The notes: generated from the sequence alone by a model not told the origin. Positions 11,906 through 23,188 are shown, counted from the stretch's first letter. The stretch: 64,000 nt of DNA from Cryptomeria japonica (GCF_030272615.1 NC_081412.1:141526747-141590746); one strand, 5' to 3'. Numbers and translations are program-made.

Positions 11906-13640
11906 AAAAAATGGTTGCTCTCATTGAAATTCCGAAGACCACATACATTACTTCAAAAAAAAAAGAAAAGACCAAATCATTTCATAAATCCCGCTTCTTC
12001 CTCCCGCCTCTACCATTACAAAATCCACCTCTACAGGGAACCAACCATGGAATGAAGTGGTGCTACAGGAGCAGCTATGCCAGGATACCAGGTGATGGGA
12101 AACTTTCCAGCTTCATGGTAGGAATTTTTTTATGTTTTTGTTTTTGTGTTTTGTTAGGAATTTTCAAGTCTGGTCTGCATTACTTAATGTAATAAGGGCA
12201 TGTTTTGGGCCCATTTGTAAGCTGTTTGGCATTTTGTTAGGGCAAGAGCTAGTCAATTGAATGATGGGTGGGTGGTATACTTCATCCTAGTGAAACCAAC
12301 ATGCACAACCCTTCCCTCCCAGAAATTTACTCCCTATAATCCCTCCCACTGCCATACTATGCCCCCCACCCTGCAATTAATTTAACTGGGCCTGGGCGAG
12401 ATACTCACCTGCGATCATTAGTTCGAGATTGCATACAGTGGTTGGTATTAGTTCATTCGAGAATGAGTTGGAAAATAAAAATATATCCCGAAAAATCATG
12501 ATCAGTAGCAGTGCTAGTTTCGGATCCTCCCTCTACAAATCTTGGAACAGAACTTATTGGAACACATGGAGATGCTAGAATAGTGGGCTATGGTTCTCGA
12601 AATGGAATGGATGTTTAGCTTGACTGGTGGTGGTTAAATGATAAATGTTGCTGGTTAATCCTCCAGTTTTAGAACCAAGAGCAAAGCCCACTCAATATGT
12701 ATATACTACTAGCTTTTCCAAACATTTTGACCATCTCATGAAAGCATCCGAACCAGGTGCAGCCCCTACACATGGAAACATGAGTGTATCCCTCGGCCTA
12801 CCAAGAACACTCGGTTAAGAAAGAGGGAAGTTTCTGATTCAACACATGGTGGATTCCTACTATGAAACCTCTCTCTACACACAAGATCACCCTGCTACAA
12901 GGCAACTCGCCCACGCTTAGCCCCTATGCATGGGTTTAGGATTTAAACCAATAACGAGGAAGAACAATCTAGTGGGGTAACAAAATAGAATTAAGTGGGG
13001 TTTCCTAAGAGCCTCCCTCCCTTCAGCTGAACTGTCGAGAACCTAACTTCTTCAACCGGGGTGAACTACCTCCATCCTTTGGACCAGCTTCAATCTCTCT
13101 TCCCAAGGATGGAGCATAACAATTGTGGATCGATCCTCTGACCAGAAAAAAATTAGATGGAATAGATATTCTTCCCCCATAGAATAGTAGGGGCATACAA
13201 TAGTAGGGGCCCTGGCATAACCCCTCTCTCCATTTATCATTATTCTTGCAGACATGACTTTAGAAGCGACCAACGTCCATTTACCTAATAAACCATCAAT
13301 CAGTTGATCATTTTTCTCGCAGGCATGACTGGTGAAGTGACCAAAATCAATGACCCTAACCTACACTGCACATCTAGAGAGGTGTTAGTTGTTCCTCACT
13401 ACTTCCCTTCGTCTGATAGAGGCAACAAAGAAAGCAACCTTGGTGATAGATCCATCTCGTGATCTTGTGGGAAACTACTACTATAGTTGTCCTTCACTGC
13501 TCTATGCTCTGATATTTGCTACTACTCAAATTGAGGTGAATATGTACAAATTGAGGTGATATCCCTGTTGCAGAACCGTGAGAGCACTGTGTAGTGATCG
13601 AGTGCTATTTCTTGTCAGTGTTTTGGAAGGGAGCATAAGT
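11906..13640. other. CACTA interior, unidentified
   Basis: No protein recognised. A short open stretch at 12030-12115 ends at a GT, and pieces near 12530-12610 and 13020-13130 read as short exon-like segments on the plus strand. At 13235-13370 a short sequence (TTGCAGACATGACTTTAGAAGCGACCAA) recurs in diverged form. These may be further captured gene pieces, but I cannot name them. Confidence 0.35.
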
Positions 13641-13995
13641 GTACTGTTAGGAAGGTGGTATAAAATGGTGAAAGATGATAAGATAGGGAGGTAAGATAGG
13701 GAGGTAAGTGATGAAGGATGTAATGGTGAAAGAGTAAGTTAGGATATGTTAGGGGTTTGGAAGGCAGGAAAGTGAATGGGGGGAGATAAATTAAGGATGT
13801 GAAGGATGGAATGGGGTTAGGTAGGTGAAGTAAAAGTAATTGTGTATGAGGTTAAGGTTTAGGATAGGATGTAGGAAAGTGGAGGAGGTTAAGATTGGTG
13901 ATATGAAAGGTATATGGAAGGTAATAATGATAGGAAGTGAGGTAAAGGTTATGAGGTGTGGGTTAGAAAATAGGGTGTAGGAAATGGAAGGAAGG
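13641..13995. repeat. purine-rich (G+A) low-complexity tract in the CACTA element
   Basis: About 350 bp dominated by GGTGAAAG, GATAGGGAGG and GGTTAGGT-like words, very poor in C. Includes a direct repeat of GATAGGGAGGTAA at about 13680-13705. No coding sense. Confidence 0.65.
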
Positions 13996-16900
13996 GTCAT
14001 ATCACTTTGAGAGTTTTCACCAAGATGAATAGCCTAAGTATGGACCTCAAATCTTACAAGCCATGAGGATCCACTTGTAGTAGAGGAGCATATACTTGCA
14101 TCTTGGGAGTTTATTAGGAGTTTGCCTTGAATTTGGGAAATACACATAGAGGAGATAGAATATTGATCAATACACATTACCTAGCCCCATAATGCATAAA
14201 TACAAGAAGTATAGACTATAACAAGCACATATCATGAGCCAAAGGATCATATTCGAGAGTTGCTTCATCTCCAATCCTCTACATTTTTAAGATCCACAAA
14301 TGGGGTTGAGGTTAAGTCTTGGTTACTTAGCTTGGAGTTATGCTTTGGGTTGCATCTATATGTGAGCAACTTAAAGGCATCATTTTCAATGCAATTTTTG
14401 AGAGGACTTGATTCCACCTTGTGGTACTAGGAGGATTAAATGCACCAAGTCACATTGGAAACCCTCTAGATACCATTTTGGAGTGCTTCAAAGTGTGTTC
14501 TATTTCAAAATATTTTTGACAGAGATGCATAGATGAGTTTCACAATTTACATAATAAGGTTTCATAGTGGCTCAACATGAGAGTTAGTTTTTGGACTTCT
14601 TGTAGTTTGTATATTACATTCAAGACAAGTTACTTGTCAATTATTTCATTAGGGGTGGAAAGCCCAAAAATTTCAGTTTTCCTACATATGGCCAATCCAA
14701 ATGACTTTAGGGTTGCTATGGCAAAGTCTCTTATGGAAAAGGAGGTACATGGGAGGACACAAGAGGCATGAGAGAAGTTTGTAACCAGCTATGGCAAAGT
14801 CTCTCATTTTAGGTATGAGAGACTATAGGGCTATCAAGCTAGGCCTTCTATGACTCAACAACCTTTTAGGGGAGAATCTAGTGTTTTTAGTAATTAGGAT
14901 CTTCTAATTATGGTGGGCCTAGCCAACATAGGGTTATATGAGAGGCACATGTTATGTATATGTTAGTATCAAATCGAGAATGCCCACAAGGTTTTACAGT
15001 AGGTGGACACCATCCTAGGATGTCAAAGTAGATAGTTGATATGTGGGTCTTTACCCTCCAAACCACTCAACATATACCACCATGGGTCTTTACCCTCCCA
15101 AACACACAAAGGTCAAAGGAAGATCCACTGCTGCAACACTCACTTTTTGTGACAGTCTCAAGCACTTAGGACAGTCACTCCTTTCATGGCCATTCTTCTT
15201 CACACAACACCCTCTAACATTAATTATGATGATAGTGTACCTCCTTAAACCTTCCACTAACACCTAACTCAATACCAAACTCTTTCCCAATCTCGCTAAT
15301 GGACTAATTAACTCAACTCACTATGAAATTATGACGGTCAATGCAAGGTTTAGGACAATAGTAATTAGGATCTTCTAATTATTGTGGGGCCTAGCCAACA
15401 TAGGGTTATATGAGACATGGGTAAGTTCAATAGTGATTTCTCCTTCAATTCTTGATGAATGCTTCATTGCCTATTCACTTGGAATTGAATTGATTTTATA
15501 ATTAAGAAATGAACTGTTTGGTCAGATGCCTCAAAGAAATGTGGTCTAATGAAATGTTATGATTCCATATTTTTGTAGGAGATATTGGAATGAGACTAAT
15601 AGGAAGAGTAGTAAACATGAGTCACAATGAGCACTTTAGAGTAAATCTAAACATTATAAGGAAGAGTATCTTGGAAAAATAGAAGCGTAACTTATTTTCC
15701 AATATGCAAGATTATTACTTGGGAAAGAATCTTGAAAGAGCATTGAAAAGATTCCTTGAGCTAACATTGTCTCACTTATCCAAAATTATGATGAAGGATT
15801 CATTAATGAAATGGTCATTAACAAGATGGAGAGAATAATAACTAGGAAGTGATAGATTTCACATGCTACTAGGTGACTAGATTGGAGAGAAACTAGAGTC
15901 AAATCATTTAGCTTGGCCATGACACGGGTTCTTAGAATAGATGCCAACCTTGGTGAATGGAATGAAAATCCCAAACAATTAATGAATGGTGAGACAAGTA
16001 GAGGCATCTATAAATTTTGTTTTGAATAAAATAAGGAAAAAATGGGACTAAAACCAAGGGAAATGTACATGGAAAGGATAAAGGGTTATTTCTATGAATA
16101 CTCATCCCACTCCATGCCTTCTTAGATATGAATAATATTTAAAATGGAATTATGGATTTTAATGAATGCTATTTTCTTTGGTTTAATAATAAGTTGAAAT
16201 AAATGATAGATATGCAATGCAAAAACCTTGGTTATGATTTTGAGTGATTTAGGACTACAAAATTCTTACTAGACCACGCATCTTGGTACTTCTTACTTTT
16301 AGAAGCTCACTCCTCTAATGTTTGATAAGATAGATATGAATGATTGACCTTAAACTACATGTTTTTAAAGATGAAGGTGCATTCAGGGTTTAGATGATCT
16401 TCCATGACCAAGTCAAAGGAAAGTGATATAAACCTATTTTAAAAACTATATTATCATTATACTCAAGCCATTTGGAAAATATAAAAAAATATATCCAATC
16501 TCTTAACTATTTTTCTCAAACCTAGCATTTTGTTTGCCCATGTGAGTGCTCCATTCCTAGAACTAATAAATAAAGAGTGTATTCATGTAGATAAATGAAT
16601 TAAAATCAATTTGGGATAGTAAACATTCACATAGCATGTATAATTAATTTATTTATGATGAACTTTTAAATGTAATAAATTATCTCCTATAGTTATCTCC
16701 TAAAGGTGGGGCAATTAGGTCCATATATGATGAAAATCAAAATAAATAGTTTGAAGATAATATTAGTTACCTAAAGGATATTCCACTTGATTATTTGGTA
16801 TATCATAACTATTTTGACAAATTTTGATACCATTAGAGGTACCTTTTGCTTCTGTAGATGAGGCATTCATTCATGTCTATACTTCCACATTTTCCAAACA

Positions 16901-17440
16901 TGTCAAACAGAGCATTTCCAACCGTAAGCATCTGATATTAATTACCCTTACCTTCTACTTTGATGGAAGCCCATACTCTGTTCCAAAGCTCCCATTTTGG
17001 CATAGGTAGAGAGTACGTTGGCAAATAAAACTGATCGAAATGGAAATCTATTTGTTGCATTGACTGCATTGTGAGGACTCTTATGTATTTCATCGACAAC
17101 ATAAAGCAGGAAAGGACATGAGAATATCTCCTCGGGGGGGTATTCTATGACAGCTGCGAGGTAGATGAGAGTGTCTTATGCCATTTGCTTTGTTCTATGC
17201 AGTCAAACGCAGGAACACTGTTTGAATTCAAATGCTAATAGTGATTGTCTTTTTAATGGAAATGGATGGGAAGGGACGTCAAGGGAAGGAATGGACCCAC
17301 AACACACCTAAGCAGTCAAAGCTTAGTGTGTGTTGTTTAAGGCTACCCCCTTAAGACATCATAATTGATTGGCTCTTCACTCCTAAGACCTTCAAAAGTC
17401 TTTAATGGCTTCATTGAATCCTTTGGTCTTCCAAATGCAC
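13996..17440. other. CACTA interior, AT-rich, unidentified, with short direct repeats
   Basis: No gene recognised. Contains a ~65-bp direct repeat (TAGTAATTAGGATCTTCTAATT... ATAGGGTTATATGAGA) at about 14888-14945 and 15356-15415. A TGGGTCTTTACCCTCC repeat lies at 15043 and 15083, and a first partial copy of the CTTCAATTCTTGATGAATGC segment at 15440-15510 recurs at 17.46 and 18.24 kb. Only short open frames with no family motifs. Confidence 0.4.
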
Positions 17441-17449
17441 CTGCACCAA

Positions 17450-17820
17450 TTGGAATTCTCCTTCAATGCTTGATTGCCTATTCACTTGGAATTGAATTGA
17501 TTTTATAATTAAGAGATCACTTGAATTGTAGGTAGACCCCTTCAAATGAAAGGGTAGGCTTCCTTTTATACCTAATATATGTCTTGAAAGCATTTTATCC
17601 TGATGGCTTTAAATTAAAGTACTTTCTCTTCTATCTAGTATTGGTGGAGCAGAGGTTGCATTGCATCATCCTAGGATACATATTTACATAGATACAACAC
17701 AAGTTAAATGTATCTCAGGTCGATGCAAAGCAACCTCTGCTCTAGAGACCACCAGAAAATAGAGAAAGAACTTTAATTTAATGCCATCAGAATAAAAGTC
17801 TTTAATCAAGACAGATAAAT
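17450..17820. repeat. direct repeat copy 1 containing a DRM hairpin
   Basis: About 370 bp nearly identical to 18237-18610. The first 120 bp (TTCACTTGGAATTGAATTG...) are non-coding, perhaps intronic; the rest is the DRM inverted repeat described separately. A third, partial copy of the first segment lies at 15440-15510. Confidence 0.85.
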
Positions 17821-17883
17821 GGTATGCAACTGGATCTATTTGGAATGCATTACCCAAACACCGCAATCGATCAGTCACCTTTG
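17581..17883. pseudogene. DRM-family cytosine methyltransferase fragment as a hairpin, copy 1
   Basis: The left arm (17581-17689, plus strand) reads FYPDGFKLK and, after a one-base shift, LSSIGGAEVALHHPRIHI. The right arm (17878-17702, minus strand) reads TDRLRCLGNAFQIDPVAYHL, then IKDFYSDGIKLK and AEVALHR. These are motif X followed by motif I of the methyltransferase, an order unique to the rearranged DRM family, which excludes MET1 and CMT proteins. The arms pair over about 105 bp with a loop of about 12 nt. The right arm extends 70 bp further into motif X. Not translatable as an enzyme. Confidence 0.88.
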
Positions 17884-18236
17884 AAAAGAAAGTGGTATGA
17901 TGAAATATTTAGGCATAAAATAGATGAAATGCACTCCATACTACTATTGCACAATATTTTGGTTGATGATATTTTTAAAATAGTAAAGGAAGGTGTATGG
18001 AACAACCAAATTCTTATCATTATAAACAATGAATATTTTAAGATCCTTTTATGATGTGTAAGTTGAGAATATTTTATGAAAGGTCCCTAAATGAATACAC
18101 TTTAAACTGATTTTAATATACCTTGAAGTGTGCAATATGGAAGGTTTGTATTATTAATCTCCTGCCCATTTCTTAATTTAAAATATGATATCTTTATTAG
18201 ATATCTCCTCTATTGAATATCTTTATTAACTTGATT

Positions 18237-18610
18237 TCTCCTTCAATTCTTGATGAATGCTTGATTGCCTGTTCACTTGGAATTGAATTGATTTTATAAT
18301 TAAGAGATCACTTGAATTGTAGGTAAACCCCTTCAAATGATAGGGTAAGCTTCCTTTTATACCTAATATATGTCTTGAAAGCATTTTATCCTAATGGCTT
18401 TAAATTAAAGTAGTTTCTCTTCTATCTAGTATTGGTGGAGTAGAGGTTGCATTACATCATCCTAGGATACATATTTCTGCAGATACAACACAAGTTAAAT
18501 GTATCCCAGGTCGATGCAAAGCAACCTCTGCTCTAGAGATCACCAGAAAATAGACAAAGAACTTTAATTTAATGCCATCAGGATAAAAGTCTTCAATCAA
18601 GACAGATAAA
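18237..18610. pseudogene. DRM hairpin, copy 2 (direct duplicate)
   Basis: Same structure as copy 1: arms about 18372-18478 and 18490-18603 carry the FYP(N/D)G...AEVALH segment in opposite orientations. The motif X extension is missing: the copy ends at GACAGATAAA and unrelated sequence follows. One extra stop is present in the plus-strand arm (AAG to TAG near 18411). Flanked upstream by the same 120-bp non-coding segment as copy 1. Confidence 0.85.
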
Positions 18611-19029
18611 ATTTGAGTTTGATTGTCATCATTTACTTTGCCAAATTCTTCACACGTAACTCCTAAATCAATTTCCTACTCACAAGAATTTTATTATGTC
18701 TCAAATATAGGGAAACAAAAGGCTTCAAATAGAAAACTTGTACATGCAACTAAATCCATTGACTAATCAGAAGAACAAAATTAAGAAACAGTTTGATCAT
18801 CTAAGAGATGTTGTAGACTTGCAACTCACCAGCTACTTAGTTTTTGTGGGTAAGATTTTTTTTTGTTTTGGTTATGGTTGTGGTGTTTATAGGGAGACAT
18901 TTATAAATTTATATCTATTTTCACTATTTAATGGTTTATGGGTTTGTAATGGTAATTTAATGTTCTTTCATATTTTTGTATATATTCTTTATAATAGCCT
19001 ATTATATTGATTTGTTCTATTATGCATAA
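18611..19029. other. CACTA interior between hairpins, unidentified
   Basis: An open stretch from 18738 (KKQFDHLRDVVDLQLTSYLV) ends at a GTAAG that could be a splice donor and is followed by a T-rich intron-like stretch. Possibly a further captured exon; not recognised. Confidence 0.3.
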
Positions 19030-19512
19030 TGGTGTGGGTCAGACGGCTTTGCCATTGGTGCATGAAAGCATTGAATGAGTTCTACTTTTAAAAATTACAT
19101 GAAACATTTTTAATTTATTTTATTCAGTGTTATTTGCAAAAAATGATTATCAATGATGTTTCCTTTCTCCAAGAATTGTCTAGGATCTTTCTGTCAGATA
19201 ATATGTAACATTGAATGACTAAATCTTTTCATTAAAAATGCTTATTTTATTTAATTATTATCTGAGTGTGAATTAAAATTTATATCTGTACAGAAGCAGA
19301 ACATACAAGCTGAAGAGTCATGTGCAAGCAAATTTCCTAAAAGAAAGCAAGCAGGCATTATCTTGAATGACATGGAAACAAGCTCATCAGCTGCCTAGAA
19401 GAGAGCTATTGGAGAATGGTAGAGGAAAGTGTTTAAGGGTGATAAATAGATAGAGAGTATGCAATACAAACAAACAATGTCTATAGTGTCTGATGTGACG
19501 TCTCTAATTTAT

Positions 19513-20160
19513 GTCTGGAGGGACTAATTGGTTTTGGAGTTCCTACAAAACCTATTGGGCCACGCTTGGAGGAAATCAATGTGTTCATGGAAGGAGCACC
19601 TTTTTTCTATTATGAGAATGATGCTTTTGCACCGAGGGATATTTGGAAGTCAATATCCAAAAATTTCTATAGTGTGGAACTAGAGTTGGCAGACTCAAAG
19701 TAATTTTCAGCTTTGAGAAGACCAAGAGGTTATGTACACAATCTCCGAATAGAAGGGCGATTTCAAGCATTACCTCTCCCCCCCATGACTATTTAGGAAG
19801 CAATTCCTTAGAAAGAGGACTATTGTCCTCCATGGGATCAAAGAAAAAAATTGAAGCATAGACTCTAGACGATGTGGTGGTGTCCTTCATGAAGAACTCT
19901 GCACTATAATGGAAAATTCATGAGGGAAAATGCAAGATAGTGAAGATAAATACAATCTTGAAAAGTGGGAAGAATGGATCTTGGTTTAGGTGGGGCCAAG
20001 TCAGGTGGCTCCTCTAGAAGTTGACAAGATAGAAATCATATTAGGATTTGAAAAAGATCACACTCGTGGAACTTTGTGTGTGAGTGATTGATTGCGGTGT
20101 TTGGGTAATGCATTCCAAATGGGTAATGTCTTGATTAAAGACTTTTATCCTAATGGCATG
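19513..20160 (+). pseudogene. DRM-family methyltransferase fragment, left arm and loop
   Basis: Plus-strand reading: IGFGVPTKPIGPRLEE, then APFFYYENDAFAPRDIW, then RPRGYVHNLRIEGRFQALP, PPWDQRKKLK and, after one frameshift near 19885, GFEKDHTRG and LRCLGNAFQ. The loop reads VLIKDFYPNG. This is the N-terminal part of the DRM catalytic domain up to motif X, in the correct order and with no obvious intron. Stops interrupt it (e.g. TAA near 19699, TAG near 19794, TGA near 20088). The enzyme family performs RNA-directed de novo cytosine methylation in the nucleus. Confidence 0.88.
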
Positions 20161-20171
20161 CAATTGTATCT

Positions 20172-20775
20172 ATTTGGAATGCATTACCCAAACACCGCAA
20201 TCGATCACTTGCACATGAAGCTCCACGAGTGTGATCTTTTTCAAATCCTAATATGATTTCTATCTCGTCAACCTCTAGAGGAGCCACCTAACTTGGCCCC
20301 ACCCAAACCAAGATCCATTCTTCCCACTTTTCAAGATTTTATTTCTCTTCACTATCTTGCAATTTCCCTCATGAATTTTCAATTATAGTGCAAAGTTCTT
20401 CACGAAGGACATTACCACATCGTCTAGAGTCTATGCTTCAATTTTTTTCTTTGATCCCATGGAGGCCAATAGTCCTTTGTTTGAGGAAGTGCTTCCTGAA
20501 TAGTCATGGGGGGGAGAGGTAATTCTTGAAATCACCCTTCTATTGGGAGATTGTGTACATAACCTCTTGGTCTTCTAAAACCTGACAATTACTTCGAGCC
20601 CGCCAACTCTGGTTCCACACTATAAAAAATTTTGGATATTGACTTCAAATATCCTTTAGTGCAAAAGCATCATTCTCATAATAGAAAAAAGGTTCTCCTT
20701 GCATTAACACATTGATTTCCTCCAAAGCGTGGCCCAATAGGTTTCGCAAGAACTCCAAAACTAGTTAGTCCCTCT
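20172..20775 (-). pseudogene. DRM-family methyltransferase fragment, right arm
   Basis: Minus-strand copy of the same DRM segment. It keeps residues lost from the left arm: RPRGYVHNLPIEG rather than NLRIEG, and TIQEALPQTKDYWPPWD where the left arm has two stops. This shows that the arms derive from one real DRM sequence and then drifted independently. It contains other defects (a frameshift near 20660 and a TGA at the Arg after IEG). Confidence 0.87.
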
Positions 20776-21262
20776 AGACATAAATTAGAGACGTCACATC
20801 AGACACTCTAGACATTGTTTGTTTGTATTGCATACTCTCTATCTATTTATCACCCTTTAACACTTTCCTCTGCTTTTCTCCAATTGCTCTCTTCTAGGCA
20901 GCTGATGAGCTTATTTCCATGTCATTCAAGATGATGCCTGGTTGCTTTCTTTTAGTAAATTTGCTTGCACATGACTCTAAAGCTTGTATGTTATGCTTTC
21001 GTACAGATATAAATTTTAATTCACGCTCAGATAATAATTAAATAAAATAAGCATTTGTAAAGAAAAGATTTAGTCATTCGATGTTACATATTATCTGACG
21101 GAAAGATCTTAGACAATTCTTGGAGAAAGGAAACATCATTGATAATCATTTTTTGCAAATAACACTAAATCAAATAAATTAAAAATGTTTAGTGCAATTT
21201 TTAAAATAGAACTTGTTCAATGCTTTCATTCACTGATGGCAAAGCTGTTTGACCCACATCAT

Positions 21263-21590
21263 CTCTCGCCGTCAAAATTTTGACAACAACTAATGGAACG
21301 TCTGACAAGGATGTTGTATATCTGACGTCACTTCCATGTCAGATGGTTGTTGAGGAGAAATCATAACATTCATGGGAAATCCGATGGAAATTTGCTGATA
21401 TTTGTGGTGAGGGGTACAAATATAGCCATCGTCGGAGGAGTTCATAACAACATCAGGATGACCAATGCAAATGGCATCGTCACGAAGCCCGACGATGAGT
21501 TTTCAATGGTAAAGTTTGTCGGAAGTCCGACGTTTGGTTGTAGCAAATCTGACAATTAGTCGTCGGAAATTAGGCCCAAATGTACTAGTG
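21263..21590 (-). repeat. CACTA right subterminal region and terminal inverted repeat
   Basis: Dense in GTCTGAC, TCCGATGG, CGTCGG, CCCGACG and GTCGGAAGTCCGACG motifs, ending CCAAATGTACTAGTG. The short palindromes resemble transposase-binding subterminal repeats. No coding role is evident for the 70-codon open frame here. Confidence 0.85.
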
Positions 21591-21593
21591 CCA

Positions 21594-21904
21594 AAATGTC
21601 CAACCAAACCTCCACTGTGTTTCTCCTTTATCAGATTCTCCCTCATAGAAGTCTTAGGTATGCACAACTGAACTCCTCTAAATAACATTCCATCCTATAT
21701 GAAGTAATCCAACCACTTGCTTCTATCTACCATAACTGGTTCTCTACATGCTTTCCAAGGTTTTGCAAAATCCGGGTCTTCATCATACAAAGTCTTCAAA
21801 TCTTCAAATCCTAATATTGTCACTCTCATCTCTATCAGGAAATTCCTTATCCTACTCAATGCATCAACAACTTTGTTAGATTTCCTACTTCTATGCTTCA
21901 ACAC
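21594..21904 (-). pseudogene. gypsy-B RNase H tail and start of integrase zinc finger
   Basis: The minus strand reads KHRSRKSNKVVDALSRI, the end of RNase H with the conserved VVDALSR, then a linker and [11 protein letters not shown] with the [11 protein letters not shown] start of the H2C2 zinc finger. It stops exactly at the CACTA insertion and resumes at 11734. Confidence 0.85.
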
Positions 21905-21916
21905 AAAGGTGTAAAT

Positions 21917-22576
21917 CTATAGGAATTCTACCCATCTCATATGTCTTTGATTCAACTTACTCTTACTATTCAAATATTGCAAATATTTATGATCTATATA
22001 CAACACAAACTCCTTAGGCAACAAGTAATGTCTCCACTTATTCAAGGCTTGAACTATGGCATAAAACTCCTGATCATACACTAAATATCTCCTTTGGGCA
22101 TCATTCAATTTCTCACTGAAATAAGCTACTACTCTCCCTTCCTGACTCAAGACTGCTCCTACTATTGTTCCACTTGCATCACAATCCACTTGAAATGCTT
22201 TACCGAAATTGAGTAAAGACAACACAGGGCGCTTAATCACTTTCTGCTTCAACAGTTCCAAAATTTTGTTTTCTTTGGTGGTCCACTTGAACTCCTTCCA
22301 ATTTCCTTTCATGGTCTCAGTCATAGGGTTACAAACTGAACTGAAATTTCTGATAAACTTCCGATAAAAACTAGCCAATCTATGAAATGATCTTATCTCT
22401 CCAATGCTTTCCGGTGTAGGCCACTCGATAATTGATTTCACTTTCTCAGGGTCCATCTTCAAACCATCCTCAGATATCACAAACCCCAAATAGACTAACT
22501 CATCCTTCATGAAAGTACACTTCTTAATATTTATCAACAACTTTTCTTCTCTCAATCTCTGCAAAACTTGTCTCAA
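21917..22576 (-). pseudogene. gypsy-B RT thumb/connection and RNase H
   Basis: 220 open codons: KCTFMKDELVYLGFVIS (thumb), PTPESIGEIRSFHRLASFYR (connection), VDCDASGTIVGAVLSQEGRV (RNase H first Asp) and VLYIDHKYLQYL. Well conserved. It is separated from the finger/palm part by one stop at 22577-22579, where Gln is expected (LLQLRQVLQRLREEKL pattern). Confidence 0.9.
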
Positions 22577-23188
22577 CTACAACAAATGCTCCTCCTTTGT
22601 CTTACTGAAAATCAAAATGTCGTCGAAATACACAATAACAAACTTACCCAATAATTTTTTCAATACCTCATTCATTAGCCTCATGAAAGTACTCAATGCA
22701 TTAGTTAACCCAAAAGGCATCACCAACCATTCATACAACCCTTCATTTGTCTTAAATGACGTCTTCCACTCATCTCCATCTCTAATGTTGATCTGATGAT
22801 ATCCACTCTTCAAATCTATCTTTGTAAAGTATTTTGTTCCACTCAACCAGTCCATTATGTCATCCATCCTAGGCAAAGGAAACCGGTATTTCACTGTGAT
22901 CTTGTTTATTGCTCTGGAATCAGTACACATTCTCCACTCTCCATTCTTCTTAGGTGCTAATATTGTTGGTACTACATAAGGGCTCAGACTTTCCTTGATT
23001 AAACCTTTCTTCAACAGCTTTTGTACTTGTCTATTCAGTTCTTCATTCTCTGTCAGTGTCAATCGGTGTGCAGATTTGTTAGGCAAACTAGCTCGAGGAA
23101 ACAAGTCCATGCAATGACTGATACTTCTCACAGGTGGTAATACATCATGTACATTATCTAAAATGATGTCTTCATATTCTATTAGCAA
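22577..23188 (-). pseudogene. gypsy-B reverse transcriptase, finger and palm
   Basis: Open for 203 codons with [48 protein letters not shown] and the catalytic box [14 protein letters not shown]. Same frame as the downstream RNase H part apart from a single stop. It would synthesise element cDNA if intact. Confidence 0.9.

Larger units (their letters stand above)
19030..21262. repeat. 2.2-kb inverted repeat (palindrome) of DRM sequence
   Basis: Left arm 19030-20120 and right arm 20172-21262 are complementary along almost their whole length, with scattered substitutions and small indels. The loop is only about 51 nt (20121-20171). Innermost bases CATTCCAAAT (20111) pair with ATTTGGAATG (20172); outermost GTGTGGGTCAG near 19035 pairs with TGACCCACATC near 21255. 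The outer ~290 bp of each arm is non-coding or intron-like; the inner ~650 bp is DRM coding sequence. A transcript through it would form a hairpin of about 1.1 kb. Confidence 0.92.
11735..21590. mobile_element. CACTA (En/Spm-type) DNA transposon carrying DRM methyltransferase inverted repeats
   Basis: The left end is CACTAATACATTTGG and the right end, read inward on the other strand, is CACTAGTACATTTGG, continuing GGCCTAATTTCCGACG. Both are flanked by the 3-bp duplication CCA (11732-11734 and 21591-21593), the class rule for CACTA elements. Subterminal TCCGACG/CGTCGG and GTCAGA/TCTGAC motifs recur in both ends. Length 9856 bp. No TNP2-type transposase was recognised on either strand, so it is non-autonomous or too decayed to tell. 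Its cargo includes DRM-derived sequence at 17.58-17.88, 18.37-18.61 and 19.03-21.26 kb, each as an inverted repeat. Confidence 0.9.

Noticed and set aside
11906-13640. CACTA transposase gene
   Set aside because: No TNP2-type or DDE motifs seen in any frame; only short exon-like pieces.
13641-13995. Possible telomere-like or coding repeat
   Set aside because: The words are G/A-rich but irregular, with no TTTAGGG periodicity and no open frame with sense.
19585-19770. 61-codon minus-strand frame in the left DRM arm
   Set aside because: Antisense of the DRM reading on the plus strand; the sense strand has clear family motifs.
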